NCBI GenBank assembly: GCA_036557365.1
Contig: DATBHR010000092.1
Coordinates: 310,001-374,000, forward strand
Direction: 5' to 3'
DNA from: DATKHR01 sp036557365
GTDB taxonomy: Bacteria; Acidobacteriota; Vicinamibacteria; Vicinamibacterales; CAVVIG01
Length of the DNA stretch: 64,000 nucleotides
The notes beneath the pieces were generated by a model. That model ran no database searches and was not told the origin of the DNA. It saw only the letters and a list, made by a program, of their open reading frames with translations. Within the stretch, counting starts at the first letter, position 1. The number at the start of each line of letters is the position of its first letter. Position numbers and translations under genes: made by a program. Shown piece by piece: positions 42,365 through 52,001 of the stretch.

Positions 42365-43174
42365 ATGGAAACGACGACCGCGCGCGCGATCCACGACCCG
42401 GCCGCAGACTTCTACATCGACGCGTTGAAGAAGCTTCAGAGTACCGGGATTCCGTTTCTGGTGGGCGGTGCGTTCGCGTTCGCGTACTTCTCCCGCGTAC
42501 CGCGCAACACGAAGGACATCGACATCTTCGTCAAGCCCGAGGACTGTCAGCGCGTGCTCGACGCGTTCAGCGCCCAGGGCTACGAGACCGAGATGCCGTT
42601 CCCGCACTGGCTGGGAAAAATTCACCAGGACGACCACGTGATCGACGTGATCTTCAGTTCGGGAAACGGCGTCGCGCGCGTGGACGATCTGTGGTTCGAG
42701 CACGCACCGAAGACGAACATCCTCGGCATCATCGTCCGGCTGACGCCGGTCGAGGAGATGATCTGGTCGAAGGCCTTCATCCAGGAGCGCGAGCGCTTCG
42801 ACGGCGCCGACGTCATCCATTTGTTGAAAGAAGCCGGGCCGGCGCTTGACTGGCCTCGCCTGCTGATGCGATTCGGCGATCACTGGCGCGTCCTGCTCAG
42901 CCACCTCATCATGTTCGGTTTCGTGTTTCCGGATAAGCGCCAGAACATCCCCACGTGGGTCGTCGACGAGTTGATTCGACGCTTCAGCGTCAGCCGTCCG
43001 AATCTGCAGAACGACGTCTGCTATGGGACGCTGCTGTCGCGCGAACAGTACCTGCACGACATTCAGAGCCTCAAATACCACGACGCGCGGGAAGAGCCGT
43101 ACGGACCGATGACGCGCGAACAGATTGAGACGTGGACGGCAGGAATCCAAGGCCCGATGCCAGTTGCGGATTGA
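42365..43174 (+). CDS. Nucleotidyltransferase-fold protein
   Basis: 269 residues from ATG 42365, behind a strong GAGGTGAGGTG ribosome-binding region. The N-terminal half has the nucleotidyltransferase signature FLVGGAFAFAYFSR, then TKDIDIFV (GG at 34-35, DxD at 51-53), and a third acidic strand in HVIDVIFSS. It resembles the DUF6036/AbiEii-like group. The C-terminal half is helical. It could be an antitoxin-like or nucleotide-modifying enzyme. Pairing with a phosphoesterase suggests opposing add/remove chemistry, which is inference. It is too large for a typical MNT antitoxin. Confidence 0.8.
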   Translation: METTTARAIHDPAADFYIDALKKLQSTGIPFLVGGAFAFAYFSRVPRNTKDIDIFVKPEDCQRVLDAFSAQGYETEMPFPHWLGKIHQDDHVIDVIFSSGNGVARVDDLWFEHAPKTNILGIIVRLTPVEEMIWSKAFIQERERFDGADVIHLLKEAGPALDWPRLLMRFGDHWRVLLSHLIMFGFVFPDKRQNIPTWVVDELIRRFSVSRPNLQNDVCYGTLLSREQYLHDIQSLKYHDAREEPYGPMTREQIETWTAGIQGPMPVAD

Positions 43175-43208
43175 TTGATTGACGGATTGATCGATTGGGC
43201 GATTCAGG
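43169..43208. repeat. GATTGATT tandem tract
   Basis: GATTGATTGACGGATTGATCGATTGGGCGATT-like words repeat across the stop of the nucleotidyltransferase gene and the stop of the convergent treY. Imperfect 4- and 8-base periodicity. Confidence 0.7.
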
Positions 43209-46104
43209 TCGTCGACGGCACGAGCAGCGCGACGGGGAAGCGCTCGAGCAGTTCCGAGACGTTGAGGTGAAGGCGTCCGGCGACCTTGTGACCGCGGACG
43301 CCCGCTCGCGTGAAGACGTCGTTGAGGTTTCTCACGCACGACTCGCACGCGGTCGGCAGTTCGATTCGCGTGTCGCCCCACACCGCGCTGCCGACGGGCG
43401 GTGACGTGACATCGGGAATCAGCGAGGCGACGAGTCTCGGGACGCACGTCACGGTCATCGAATCCCCGCGGCGCCTGGCGTACGCAAAAATCGAATCCCG
43501 CCGAATCCCGGACGCGGCCAGCGGCAGATACTCTCCGTCCTCGAAGAGCGAGCGGTGTGTCGCACGGGCCTCGAGCGCGTGCGTTGTGACGAACATCTTG
43601 ATGCGACCATCCGTCCGCGATCGGAGAAGTTCTTCCGCCGCGTCCGTTCCGGTCCGGCCGCCTCGAAGCGCCGTCACCGATGACAGCGCGTCCCGACGTG
43701 CGCCGTAGTCCACCGGTCGCCGATTGTCAGGATCGACGAGGGTGAAATCCCACAGCTCGGTCCCCTGATAGAAATCCGGGACGCCGGGCGCCGTAATCTT
43801 GACGAGCAGCTGCGCCAGGCTGTTGTAGATGCCGAGCTCCGCAACCCGCGCCTGGAACGCCTCGAACGATTGAAGGAACGGCGAGGACTTGCGGCGGTCG
43901 AGAATCCCGTTCAGGAACGCGATGACGCCGGCTTCGTACTCTTCATTCGGCGTCAACCAGCTCGTATGCACCTTGGCCTCGCGCAGCGCTTTGGTGATGT
44001 ACGCGGACATCCGCTCGCGAATCGACGCGATGTTCCGGTCGAACGGCCAGATGCCGACGAGCGTTTGATAGAGGAAGTACTCCTCGTTCGCGTCGGGCGC
44101 GGTCGCGCCGAGCACGTCGACTTTCAGCCGGCGGTTCAGCCCGCGCCACTTGGTGATCATCGCTTTCCAGGCGCCCGGCACTTCGGACAACACGTTGAGG
44201 CGCGCCCGCACGTCCTCGCCGCGCTTGCTGTCGTGCGTCGACAAGGCGGAGAGCGCAGCCGGCCAGCGCCGCTGCCGCTCGATCATCCACTCGTGCACGG
44301 CCGCCGGATCGATGCCGAAGCGCGTCGGGTCGCCGCCCACTTCGTTCATCGACAGCAGGCGGTTGTACACGTACAGCGCCGTGTCCTCGATGCCCTTCGC
44401 GGCCACCGGGCTCGTCAGCTGCTGGAATTTGCCGATGAACCGCGCGCGCTCGTCGCAGTCGTCCTGTGTCGCGATCGGCGTCTGCTTCAGCAGCAGCCGT
44501 TCGACGAAGTCGAACACCATCGCCGGCACCGTCGTCGAGCGCCGCTTCGCGCAGCGGACCGCGTCGCGAACGAAGCGCGCGTCACCCTCGCTGACAGGAT
44601 CGGCCGCCGTGATGTAGGTCCGGTACACCGGGAAGCACGCGATGACGTCTTTCAACGCGGAGATGAGGCTGTACAGCGTGAAGTCGCGAAAATGGCGGTT
44701 TCGTTCGGAGAAGCGATTCAACTGGTGGCCGAGCGAGTTGATGTCGCCTGACATCGTTTCGTGGAGCACCTGTTTCTTCGCGCGATATGAGAGCTCGGCG
44801 AACGACAGCGCCTCACGCACGAACCGGCGATAGATCTCGTCGAAGGCCCGCGTATTCCGTGCGTCGACGAACAGGTTGTTGGTCATCGCGCCGAACTCGT
44901 AACCGGTCGTGCCGGCGACGGGCCAGTCGTCGGGCACTCTCTCTCCGGTCCCGAGGATCTTCTCGACGACGACGAAGAACGGCGGATCGTGAGGCGCGCG
45001 GGTCGGATCGATCGCGGGCGGCACATCGCCGTTGCCGACCGCAGTTTGAAGACGCTGCAGGTAATCGCGCGGCGCGAACAACCCGTCCACGTGATCGATG
45101 CGAAGGCCCGTCGGGCCGCCCCGCCGGATCAAGTCGATCGCGAAGCGATGAACCTCTTCGAACACCCACGGGTCTTCCATCCGCACCGCAGCCAGCTTGT
45201 TCACGTCGAAGAAGCGACGATAGTTGATTTCTTCCGACGCGACCCGCCAGTGCGCCAGGCGATACGACTGTGCGTTCAGCAGGCCGTCGAGTCGATCGAA
45301 GCTGCGCGGGTGTCCGCGCGTCCCGTTGATTCGGGTCACGCAGTCGTCCACATACGCCTGCACAATCGGTGATTCTCCCGTGAGCGCCGCGAGTCGACGC
45401 TTGACGACTTCCTTCTCGCGCGCGCGAGTCACGATCGCCTCGGGGTCGTGAGTACTCCGCGCGGGCAAATGCGCGCTCGCCGTGAGGATGCTCTGCAACT
45501 CTTCGGCAGCCGGTCCGGGATGCTCGTTCAACCACGTCGTCAGCCCGACGCCGAGCACGAGGCCGTACGTGTCCGGCGCGATGGGCAAGAGATCGTCGTA
45601 GTAGCGGACGGTGAACGCACCGCGCTCGTAGAAGAGCCGCAATTCCTGCCGCTCGAGCACAGCGCCGTACTGATCGCCGAGAATCGGAATCAGAACCTTG
45701 TCGGCGAGTTCATCCTTGACCGGCCGCCATTCGATGTCGAAGACGCGCGCAAAGCGCGAGCTCGGCCCGTTCTCGAGCACGTCCTGCCACCATGGATTCG
45801 CAGACTTCGCGATGCCCATGTGGTTCGGCACGAGATCGAGAACGTGTCCCATGCCGTGCGTGCGCAGGGCTTCGACCCATTCCCAGTAATCGTCCTCAGA
45901 GCCGAGGTCGGGATTCAGATGTGTCGGGTCTGCGACATCGTACCCATGCGGACTGTCAGGTACTGCTGCAAGGTACGATGACGAGTAGCAGTCGCTAATG
46001 CCGAGCCGGTGAAGGTAATCGACGACCGTACGCGCGTCGAGAAAGGTGAAATCACGATTGAATTGAAGTCGGTACGTAGCGATCGGCCGGCGTGACACGG
46101 GCAC
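43204..46104 (-). CDS. treY: Malto-oligosyltrehalose synthase
   Basis: 966 residues, close to family length. The GH13 barrel starts at the N-terminus (ATYRLQFNRDFTFLDARTVV), with TreY-typical SPHGYDVADPTHLNPDLGSE, LDLVPNHMG (domain B/region I), GLRIDHVDGLF (nucleophile region) and the DFYQGTELWDFTLVDPDNRR block near the end. The enzyme turns the reducing end of maltodextrins into a trehalosyl unit, which TreZ then releases. No treZ or treX lies in this window. It is cytoplasmic. The start at ATG 46104 (MPVSRRPIATYRL) matches homologues. Confidence 0.95.
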   Translation of the reverse strand: MPVSRRPIATYRLQFNRDFTFLDARTVVDYLHRLGISDCYSSSYLAAVPDSPHGYDVADPTHLNPDLGSEDDYWEWVEALRTHGMGHVLDLVPNHMGIAKSANPWWQDVLENGPSSRFARVFDIEWRPVKDELADKVLIPILGDQYGAVLERQELRLFYERGAFTVRYYDDLLPIAPDTYGLVLGVGLTTWLNEHPGPAAEELQSILTASAHLPARSTHDPEAIVTRAREKEVVKRRLAALTGESPIVQAYVDDCVTRINGTRGHPRSFDRLDGLLNAQSYRLAHWRVASEEINYRRFFDVNKLAAVRMEDPWVFEEVHRFAIDLIRRGGPTGLRIDHVDGLFAPRDYLQRLQTAVGNGDVPPAIDPTRAPHDPPFFVVVEKILGTGERVPDDWPVAGTTGYEFGAMTNNLFVDARNTRAFDEIYRRFVREALSFAELSYRAKKQVLHETMSGDINSLGHQLNRFSERNRHFRDFTLYSLISALKDVIACFPVYRTYITAADPVSEGDARFVRDAVRCAKRRSTTVPAMVFDFVERLLLKQTPIATQDDCDERARFIGKFQQLTSPVAAKGIEDTALYVYNRLLSMNEVGGDPTRFGIDPAAVHEWMIERQRRWPAALSALSTHDSKRGEDVRARLNVLSEVPGAWKAMITKWRGLNRRLKVDVLGATAPDANEEYFLYQTLVGIWPFDRNIASIRERMSAYITKALREAKVHTSWLTPNEEYEAGVIAFLNGILDRRKSSPFLQSFEAFQARVAELGIYNSLAQLLVKITAPGVPDFYQGTELWDFTLVDPDNRRPVDYGARRDALSSVTALRGGRTGTDAAEELLRSRTDGRIKMFVTTHALEARATHRSLFEDGEYLPLAASGIRRDSIFAYARRRGDSMTVTCVPRLVASLIPDVTSPPVGSAVWGDTRIELPTACESCVRNLNDVFTRAGVRGHKVAGRLHLNVSELLERFPVALLVPSTT

Positions 46105-46200
46105 CCTGCTCGAAGGTGCAAGCTCAGCGCCAGCACAAGGATGAGTTTACGGGATGAGCTTGATGCTGAGCGCGGGTCGAGCGCCGCGAGGAAACGTTCT

Positions 46201-46704
46201 TTACGAGCGATAGTTGCCGAACTGCAGGGCGACGCCGAAGTCGTGTTCGCGAAGCGTGCGCATCGCGTCCTGCAACTCGTCTTTCGACGGCGAGGAGACG
46301 CGCACTTGATCAGCCTGAATCGATGCCTGCACCTTTTTCAGTTTCTGCTCCTTGAGGTATTTCACGATCTCGCGCGCCGCTTCGATTGGGATGCCCTGCT
46401 GGATGGTGATCACGCGCCGGAGCTTGCCGCCGGCCGCCGATTCGCTTTCCCCGGACTTGAAGTTCTTGATCGCGACACCGCGTCGCACCAGCCGCGTCTG
46501 GACGATTTCCCACAACGCGTTCATCTTCATCTCGTCATCCGTCAGAAGCGTCAGCGTCTTGTCCGCCATGCTCAGGACGATGTCGGCCGTCGTCCCCTTG
46601 AAGTCGTATCGCTGGCCGACTTCCTTGCGCGCCTGGTTGAGCGCGTTGTCAACTTCCTGAAAATCGATGGTGGACGTAATATCGAACGACGCAGTGGAAG
46701 GCAT
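46201..46704 (-). CDS. yajQ: YajQ-family nucleotide-binding protein
   Basis: 167 residues, full length. Characteristic blocks: SFDITSTIDFQEVDNALNQA, RYDFKGTTADI, QVRVSSPSKDELQDAM and the ending REHDFGVALQFGNYRS. YajQ proteins bind nucleotides (c-di-GMP in some species) and influence transcription and virulence in plant pathogens. It is transcribed away from fdhD; the 39 bases between the two starts must hold both promoters or their core elements. Confidence 0.95.
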   Translation of the reverse strand: MPSTASFDITSTIDFQEVDNALNQARKEVGQRYDFKGTTADIVLSMADKTLTLLTDDEMKMNALWEIVQTRLVRRGVAIKNFKSGESESAAGGKLRRVITIQQGIPIEAAREIVKYLKEQKLKKVQASIQADQVRVSSPSKDELQDAMRTLREHDFGVALQFGNYRS

Positions 46705-46743
46705 GGCGCCATTCTACATTCCGTCTGAACGTCGCCGAATCGC

Positions 46744-47604
46744 GTGCGGGCTCCGATGATGCCGTCGCCGCCACCGGCGTCGTCGAAGCAGCGCGTCGAC
46801 GTGATCCGGGCGAACGGGACCGATCGCGCGCCGGCGCTCGACTGGGCGGCGGTCGAGGAACCGCTCGAGATTCGCCTCCACGACACGCCGTTCGCCGTGA
46901 TCATGCGGACGCCCGGCGCTGATATCGAGCTTGCGGCCGGATTTCTCTTTTCAGAGCGCGTCATCTCGTCCGCCGATGATCTGGGCACGATCGCGCACTG
47001 CCGCGATCGTTCCGCAAATGACGATTCCCAGGTACTCGCCGAGAACATCGTGAACGTGACGCTCACCGACGACTCGCGGCTTGGCGCGCTCCTCGCCGGA
47101 CGGCGCCAGGTGACGACGAATTCGTCGTGCGGACTCTGCGGACGGCGAAGCATCGAGTCGCTGGCGTCATGTGTTCCGAAGCTGTCGTCGTCCTGGCCGA
47201 TGAGCGCCGCGACGCTGAGCCAGCTGGCGGACCGCCTGCGCGCGACGCAGACGGTGTTCGATGAGACCGGCGGCCTGCACGCGGCCGGCCTGTTCTCGCC
47301 GACCGGCACTCTGCTGGACAGTGCCGAAGACATTGGCCGCCACAATGCGGTCGACAAGGTGGTCGGCCGTGCGCTGATGCGCGACGCGCTCCCGCTCGCC
47401 GACGTGGTGCTGTTCGTGAGCGGCCGATCGTCATTCGAGATCGTCCAGAAAGCGCTGTTCGCCGGCATTTCACTCATCGGATCCGTGTCGGCGCCATCGA
47501 GCCTGGCCATCTCGCTCGCGGACGAAATGGGCATTACCCTCGCCGGATTTGTACGGGGCGAGCGATTGAATCTCTACACGCACACCGGACGTATTCGAGC
47601 CTAG
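46744..47604 (+). CDS. fdhD: Formate dehydrogenase accessory sulfurtransferase FdhD
   Basis: 286 residues if starting at GTG 46744; ATGs at 46756 and 46759 are possible. The sulfur-transferring loop SSCGLCGRRS contains the CxxC pair (Cys129 and Cys132). Other family blocks are ELAAGFLFSERVI, GGLHAAGLFSPTG and ALPLADVVLFVSGRSSFEIVQKA. FdhD passes sulfur from IscS to the bis-MGD cofactor of formate dehydrogenase-type molybdoenzymes. It is followed by a molybdoenzyme gene 12 bases later, a logical client. Confidence 0.95.
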   Translation: MRAPMMPSPPPASSKQRVDVIRANGTDRAPALDWAAVEEPLEIRLHDTPFAVIMRTPGADIELAAGFLFSERVISSADDLGTIAHCRDRSANDDSQVLAENIVNVTLTDDSRLGALLAGRRQVTTNSSCGLCGRRSIESLASCVPKLSSSWPMSAATLSQLADRLRATQTVFDETGGLHAAGLFSPTGTLLDSAEDIGRHNAVDKVVGRALMRDALPLADVVLFVSGRSSFEIVQKALFAGISLIGSVSAPSSLAISLADEMGITLAGFVRGERLNLYTHTGRIRA

Positions 47605-47616
47605 CGACCTGCAACG

Positions 47617-49797
47617 ATGATTTTCGGACTGGGGCGCCAGAAGCCGCGCCATTTCCGTGAGATGGCCCGCGTGGCCTGGGAGAATCGATCGGAGCTCCCG
47701 TTCGCGTGGCGGATTCTGCGCGATGGTGTGTGCGACGGTTGCGCGCTCGGAACGTCCGGGCTGTCGGACTGGACGATCGCCGGCACGCACTTGTGCATGG
47801 TGCGTCTCGAGCTGATGCGCTTGAACACCGCGCCGGCGCTCGACACGTCAGTGCTTGCCGACGTCCGGAGGCTTGCCGGACGCACGTCCGCGGAGCTGCG
47901 ATCGCTCGGCCGATTGCCGAAACCGATGATCCGCCGCGCAGGGGACCGCGGATTCCGATCCGCCTCGTGGGACGAAGCGCTCGACTACGCGGCTGGCGAG
48001 CTCCGCCACGCGAATCCTGCTCGCACCGCCTTTTATCTGACATCGCGTGGGATCACCAACGAGGTGTACTACGCCGCGCAGAAGGCCGCGCGCTTTCTCG
48101 GCACGAACCACGTCGACAACTCCGCGCGCCTCTGCCACGCGGCGTCGACATCCGCGATGAAGTCGACGTTGGGGTATGGCGCATCGACCTGCAGCTATGC
48201 GGACTGGCTCCACGCCGATCTGATCGTGCTGTTCGGAGCGAACGTCGCGAACAATCAGCCTGTGACGACCAAGTACCTGCATCACGCGAAGAAGAACGGC
48301 GCACAGATCGCGGTGGTCAATACACTCCGTGAGCCGGGCCTCGAACGCTACTGGGTCCCGTCCATCGCGGAAAGCGCGCTGTTCGGCACCGAGATCGCGG
48401 ATCACTGGTTTCACGTGCACACCGGCGGAGATCTCGCGTTTCTCATCGGTGTGTTTCGATCGCTTGTCGAGATGGACGCGCTCGACACCGAATTCGTCCG
48501 CGACAGGACCATGGGCTTCGAGCCGGCGCGAGACGCGGCGCTCGCTGCGGATTGGACGGATCTCGAGCGCGAAAGCGGCGCAACGCGTGCGCAGATGGAA
48601 TCGTTCACGCGGCTGCTGGCAGAACGACCGAACGCGGTGCTGGTCTGGTCGATGGGCCTGACCCAGCATGTCCACGGCGTGCAGACCATCAAGGCGCTCA
48701 TCAACGTCGGCCTCGCGCGCGGCCTTCCGGGAAGACGACATCGCGGCCTCGTTCCGATCCGCGGACATTCCGGCGTACAAGGTGGCGCCGAAGTCGGTTG
48801 CGTGCCGAAACTCGATGCGAACGCCCGCGCACGTTACGGCGAGGCGTGGCGATTCGCTCTCCCGGACGCAGAGGGATGGACCACGGCCGAAATGATCGAG
48901 CATTCGGCGCGCGGCGACGTGGACGTGTTCTGGATCGTCGGCGGAAATTTTCTCGAGACGCTCGGCGATGAAGCCATGTCGCGGCAGGCGTTGCGGCGGC
49001 CGCGGCTGCGCGTTCATCAGGACATCGTCCTGTCCTCGTCGATGCTCGCCGAAAGCGACGGCGACGTCGTCATTCTCCCGGCCGCGACGCGTTATGAGTC
49101 GGCAGGTGGCGGAACCGAGACGTCAACGGAACGACGGATTATCTTCTCGCCGGAAATCCCGGGACGCCGAATCGGATCGGCGCGTCCCGAGTGGGAGGTC
49201 TTCGGCGACGTGATGGCCCGCGTCAGGCCCGCCGACGCGGACCTCGTGCGCTTCGAGAGCGCACAGCAGATCCGTGACGAGATCGGTCAGGCGGTGCCGT
49301 TGTATCGAGGCATCGAGCGCCTCCGCGCGAAGGGCGACCAGGTGCAGTGGGGCGGGCCGATCCTGTACGAAGACGGACGATTCCTGACATCCGACGGCAA
49401 GGCGCACTTCTCAGTCGTCCATCCGACGAACCGTCGACGATCGACGGATCCGAGCGCGCGACCCGAAAACGATCGGACGTTCTTCGTGTCCACGCGGCGC
49501 GGGAAGCAGTTCAACTCGATGGTTCAGCGCGCGACCGATCCGCTGACCGGCGCCGGACGCGACGACGTGTTGATCAGCCCGGACGATTTGACGCGCCTCA
49601 ACCTTCGAGACGGAGATGGCGTTCAGCTGACGTCCGCCGACGGCGAATTCCGCGGCCGACTCAGGGCGGCGCCAATCCGGCCGGGGAACCTCGAAGTCCA
49701 TTGGCCCGAGGGCAACACGCTCTTGTCCGCGCGCGCCATCGACCCCGATTCGCTCGAGCCCGACTACAACGCCGTCGTGCAGCTGAGCGCCATATGA
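47617..49797 (+). CDS. FdhF/YdeP-type molybdopterin oxidoreductase
   Basis: 726 residues. The N-terminus has GVCDGCALG (Cys39, Cys42) and THLCMVRLEL (Cys60), as in YdeP-like proteins. The molybdenum ligand position is Cys173 in NSARLCHAAS. MGD-binding blocks include ADLIVLFGANVANNQPVTTKY and GHSGVQGG. The C-terminal domain (NDRTFFVSTRRGKQFNSMVQ, then LEVHWPEGNTLL) carries the second pterin half. Related enzymes act on formate or are of unknown substrate (YdeP is linked to acid resistance in E. coli). Expression with fdhD supports a sulfurated bis-MGD cofactor. It overlaps the esterase gene by 4 bases (ATGA). Confidence 0.9.
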   Translation: MIFGLGRQKPRHFREMARVAWENRSELPFAWRILRDGVCDGCALGTSGLSDWTIAGTHLCMVRLELMRLNTAPALDTSVLADVRRLAGRTSAELRSLGRLPKPMIRRAGDRGFRSASWDEALDYAAGELRHANPARTAFYLTSRGITNEVYYAAQKAARFLGTNHVDNSARLCHAASTSAMKSTLGYGASTCSYADWLHADLIVLFGANVANNQPVTTKYLHHAKKNGAQIAVVNTLREPGLERYWVPSIAESALFGTEIADHWFHVHTGGDLAFLIGVFRSLVEMDALDTEFVRDRTMGFEPARDAALAADWTDLERESGATRAQMESFTRLLAERPNAVLVWSMGLTQHVHGVQTIKALINVGLARGLPGRRHRGLVPIRGHSGVQGGAEVGCVPKLDANARARYGEAWRFALPDAEGWTTAEMIEHSARGDVDVFWIVGGNFLETLGDEAMSRQALRRPRLRVHQDIVLSSSMLAESDGDVVILPAATRYESAGGGTETSTERRIIFSPEIPGRRIGSARPEWEVFGDVMARVRPADADLVRFESAQQIRDEIGQAVPLYRGIERLRAKGDQVQWGGPILYEDGRFLTSDGKAHFSVVHPTNRRRSTDPSARPENDRTFFVSTRRGKQFNSMVQRATDPLTGAGRDDVLISPDDLTRLNLRDGDGVQLTSADGEFRGRLRAAPIRPGNLEVHWPEGNTLLSARAIDPDSLEPDYNAVVQLSAI

Positions 49798-51140
49798 GAC
49801 GAATCTTCTGCGGTGTCGTGTTCGCAGCGTTCGCGTCGACGATGATCACGGCCTCGCCGGCGCCGTCAATCGACGCCGCGTTCGAGCGCTTCTGGGCAGC
49901 ACGAAACACCGGAGACGCGAAGAAGGCCGCAGAGGACGTCGTGCGCTCCGGCGTGACGTTCGACGATGCGCTGGCGCGGCTGAAGCGGGGACGTCAATAC
50001 GATCGTCCGGCGAGTCACGATGTCGTCCACGAGATGAGGCGCGCGGCAGCTGGAGACTTCACGTACGACGTGTTCCTGCCCGAAGGCTACGACCCGCAGC
50101 ATCGATACCAGGTGCGATTTCAGCTGCACGGCGGCGTGATGATGCGGGAACAGAACGAGGAACCCGGCCGGGGACGTGGCGGTCCGCGATCGCCGCTGCG
50201 AGGAGCCGAGCAGATCTACGTGATGCCGGCGGCCTGGCGGGAGGCGCCATGGTGGAGCGCCATCCAGCTCGACAACCTCGACACCATCCTGGATCGCCTC
50301 AAACGCACGTACAACGTGGACGAGAATCGCATCGTCGTCTCAGGCGTCTCGGACGGTGCAACCGGCACGTTCTACGTCGCCATGCGCGACACGACTCCGT
50401 ACGCCAGCTTTGCGTCGTTGAACGGATCGATCATGGTGCTGGCGAACGATCGTCTCGACGTCGGCGGCGAGCTCTTTCCCACAAACCTTCTGAACAAACC
50501 ATTCTTCATCGTCAACGGGGGGCGCGACCCGCTGTATCCGACGCGTGCGGTCGAGCCGTACGTCGAGCATTTGCGTCGAAGCGGCGTCACCGTTGACTAC
50601 AAGCCGCAGCCGGACGGCGTCCACAACACGGCGTGGTGGCCCGAGGTGAAGGACGAGTTCGAAACGTTCGTCCGCCAACATCCGCGCAATCCGCTGCCGT
50701 CGCATGTGACGTGGGAAGCGACAGACCATCAGGTGCCATCGCGGGCGCATTGGATCGTGATCGAGCGGGTGAAGGGGGCCGATCGCAATCGTGCCGTGGA
50801 GCCCCGCCTCGAGCCGGATCTGAATGTGTTCACCGGCGACGGCATCAACAAGGGTCGCGAGCTCTTTTCGCGAGCGCGTCCGTCCGGACGCGTGGACGTC
50901 GAGCAGGCGGGCAACGCTGTTCGTGCCCGCACCAGCGGCGTTGCCGAGCTGACGGTGCTGATTTCTCCCGACGCGTTCGATCTCAGCAAGCCGGTGACGG
51001 TCACCGTCCACGATCGCGTCGTCTATGACGCCCGTGTGGAACCGAGTGTGGCCACGCTCATGAAATGGGCCGCTCGCGACAACGATCGCACGATGTTGTT
51101 CGGGGGCGAGATCCACGTGTCGGTTGCCGCCCGGCCCTGA
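49794..51140 (+). CDS. Exported alpha/beta-hydrolase (esterase/peptidase-like)
   Basis: 448 residues from ATG 49794, overlapping the molybdoenzyme stop. A signal peptide (MRRIFCGVVFAAFASTMITA) targets it outside the cytoplasm. A helical pre-domain (about 25-85) comes before the hydrolase fold: FQLHGGVMM (oxyanion loop), the nucleophile VVSGVSDGATG (Ser186), FIVNGGRDPLYP (Asp) and PDGVHNTAWW (His). A C-terminal beta domain (about 330-448) follows. The fold resembles PHB-depolymerase/feruloyl-esterase-like hydrolases. Coupling to a cytoplasmic molybdoenzyme is unexpected. Confidence 0.85.
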   Translation: MRRIFCGVVFAAFASTMITASPAPSIDAAFERFWAARNTGDAKKAAEDVVRSGVTFDDALARLKRGRQYDRPASHDVVHEMRRAAAGDFTYDVFLPEGYDPQHRYQVRFQLHGGVMMREQNEEPGRGRGGPRSPLRGAEQIYVMPAAWREAPWWSAIQLDNLDTILDRLKRTYNVDENRIVVSGVSDGATGTFYVAMRDTTPYASFASLNGSIMVLANDRLDVGGELFPTNLLNKPFFIVNGGRDPLYPTRAVEPYVEHLRRSGVTVDYKPQPDGVHNTAWWPEVKDEFETFVRQHPRNPLPSHVTWEATDHQVPSRAHWIVIERVKGADRNRAVEPRLEPDLNVFTGDGINKGRELFSRARPSGRVDVEQAGNAVRARTSGVAELTVLISPDAFDLSKPVTVTVHDRVVYDARVEPSVATLMKWAARDNDRTMLFGGEIHVSVAARP

Positions 51141-51164
51141 CGTGATCGACGCCGAGCGCTTTTT

Positions 51165-52001
51165 TCAGCGTGTCCCGCGCTCGCGCTGGCACGACGGACA
51201 CCAGTAGGTCCGTCTCGCATCCGGGCCGGCCGCCGCGGACTCAATTGGACTGCCGCACCGCCGACACGGCTTGCCGGCGCGTCCATAGACCCAGAGTGTC
51301 TCATTTGGATCGAGGCTTCTCGTTGTCCTCATGCCGTACGCGCGGCTGAGCGTCTGCGCGGGCGTCAGGATGTTCGCGCGCAGTTGTTCGACAGCGATGC
51401 CGAGCAGCGACCGGAGCCGTTCGTCCGTCAGCGAGCTGGCGCGCGCGTACGGCGATGTTCCGGCGAGAAACAGGATCTCTGACTTGAACATGTTGCCGAT
51501 GCCGGCCACGACGCGCTGGTCCAGCAGCACGTCTCCGATCGCCGTATCGGCGCGGGCGCGTATCCGTCCCAGAGCGACGTCGACGTCGAACGACGGGTCG
51601 AGCAGATCCTGTCCGAGTGCGGCGAACGTCATGTGGCGGGCAAGATCTCTCGCCCTGATGAATTCGGCCACGGGGATGTTGAATCCGACCGCGACGATGT
51701 CGGCCGTCGCAATGAGCACGCGCATGTCACCTCGAGGGCGCTTCCATGGCGCCCCCGGTTCGTAGACGTGCCAGCTGCCGCTCATGCGCATGTGCGTGTG
51801 AAGCACGAGATCTCCGGAGAAGCGCATCAGCAGATGCTTGCCGCGCGACGAGATCTCATCCACGGTGCGTCCCACCAACGGGCTGTCCTCCGCGACCCGG
51901 TTGAGCGCCGGCAAGACGGATTCGAATTGCGTGACTGCCGCACCGGCCATTAGCCGGTGCAGCGTTCGCGCCGCCCGAAAGATGGTGTCGCCCTCAGGCA
52001 T
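51165..52001 (-). CDS. nei: Fpg/Nei-family DNA glycosylase (endonuclease VIII type)
   Basis: 278 residues. The N-terminal MPEGDTIFRA supplies the catalytic Pro and Glu of the bifunctional glycosylase/AP lyase; PEGDT is the Nei2 variant. SRGKHLLMRF holds the conserved Lys of the beta clamp. The H2TH segment includes VVAGIGNMFKSEILF. A zinc finger at the end has CRRCGSPI and WCPSCQR. The enzyme removes oxidised bases from DNA. Its start overlaps the lhr stop by 8 bases, the same gene order as lhr-nei in mycobacteria. Confidence 0.92.
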   Translation of the reverse strand: MPEGDTIFRAARTLHRLMAGAAVTQFESVLPALNRVAEDSPLVGRTVDEISSRGKHLLMRFSGDLVLHTHMRMSGSWHVYEPGAPWKRPRGDMRVLIATADIVAVGFNIPVAEFIRARDLARHMTFAALGQDLLDPSFDVDVALGRIRARADTAIGDVLLDQRVVAGIGNMFKSEILFLAGTSPYARASSLTDERLRSLLGIAVEQLRANILTPAQTLSRAYGMRTTRSLDPNETLWVYGRAGKPCRRCGSPIESAAAGPDARRTYWCPSCQRERGTR

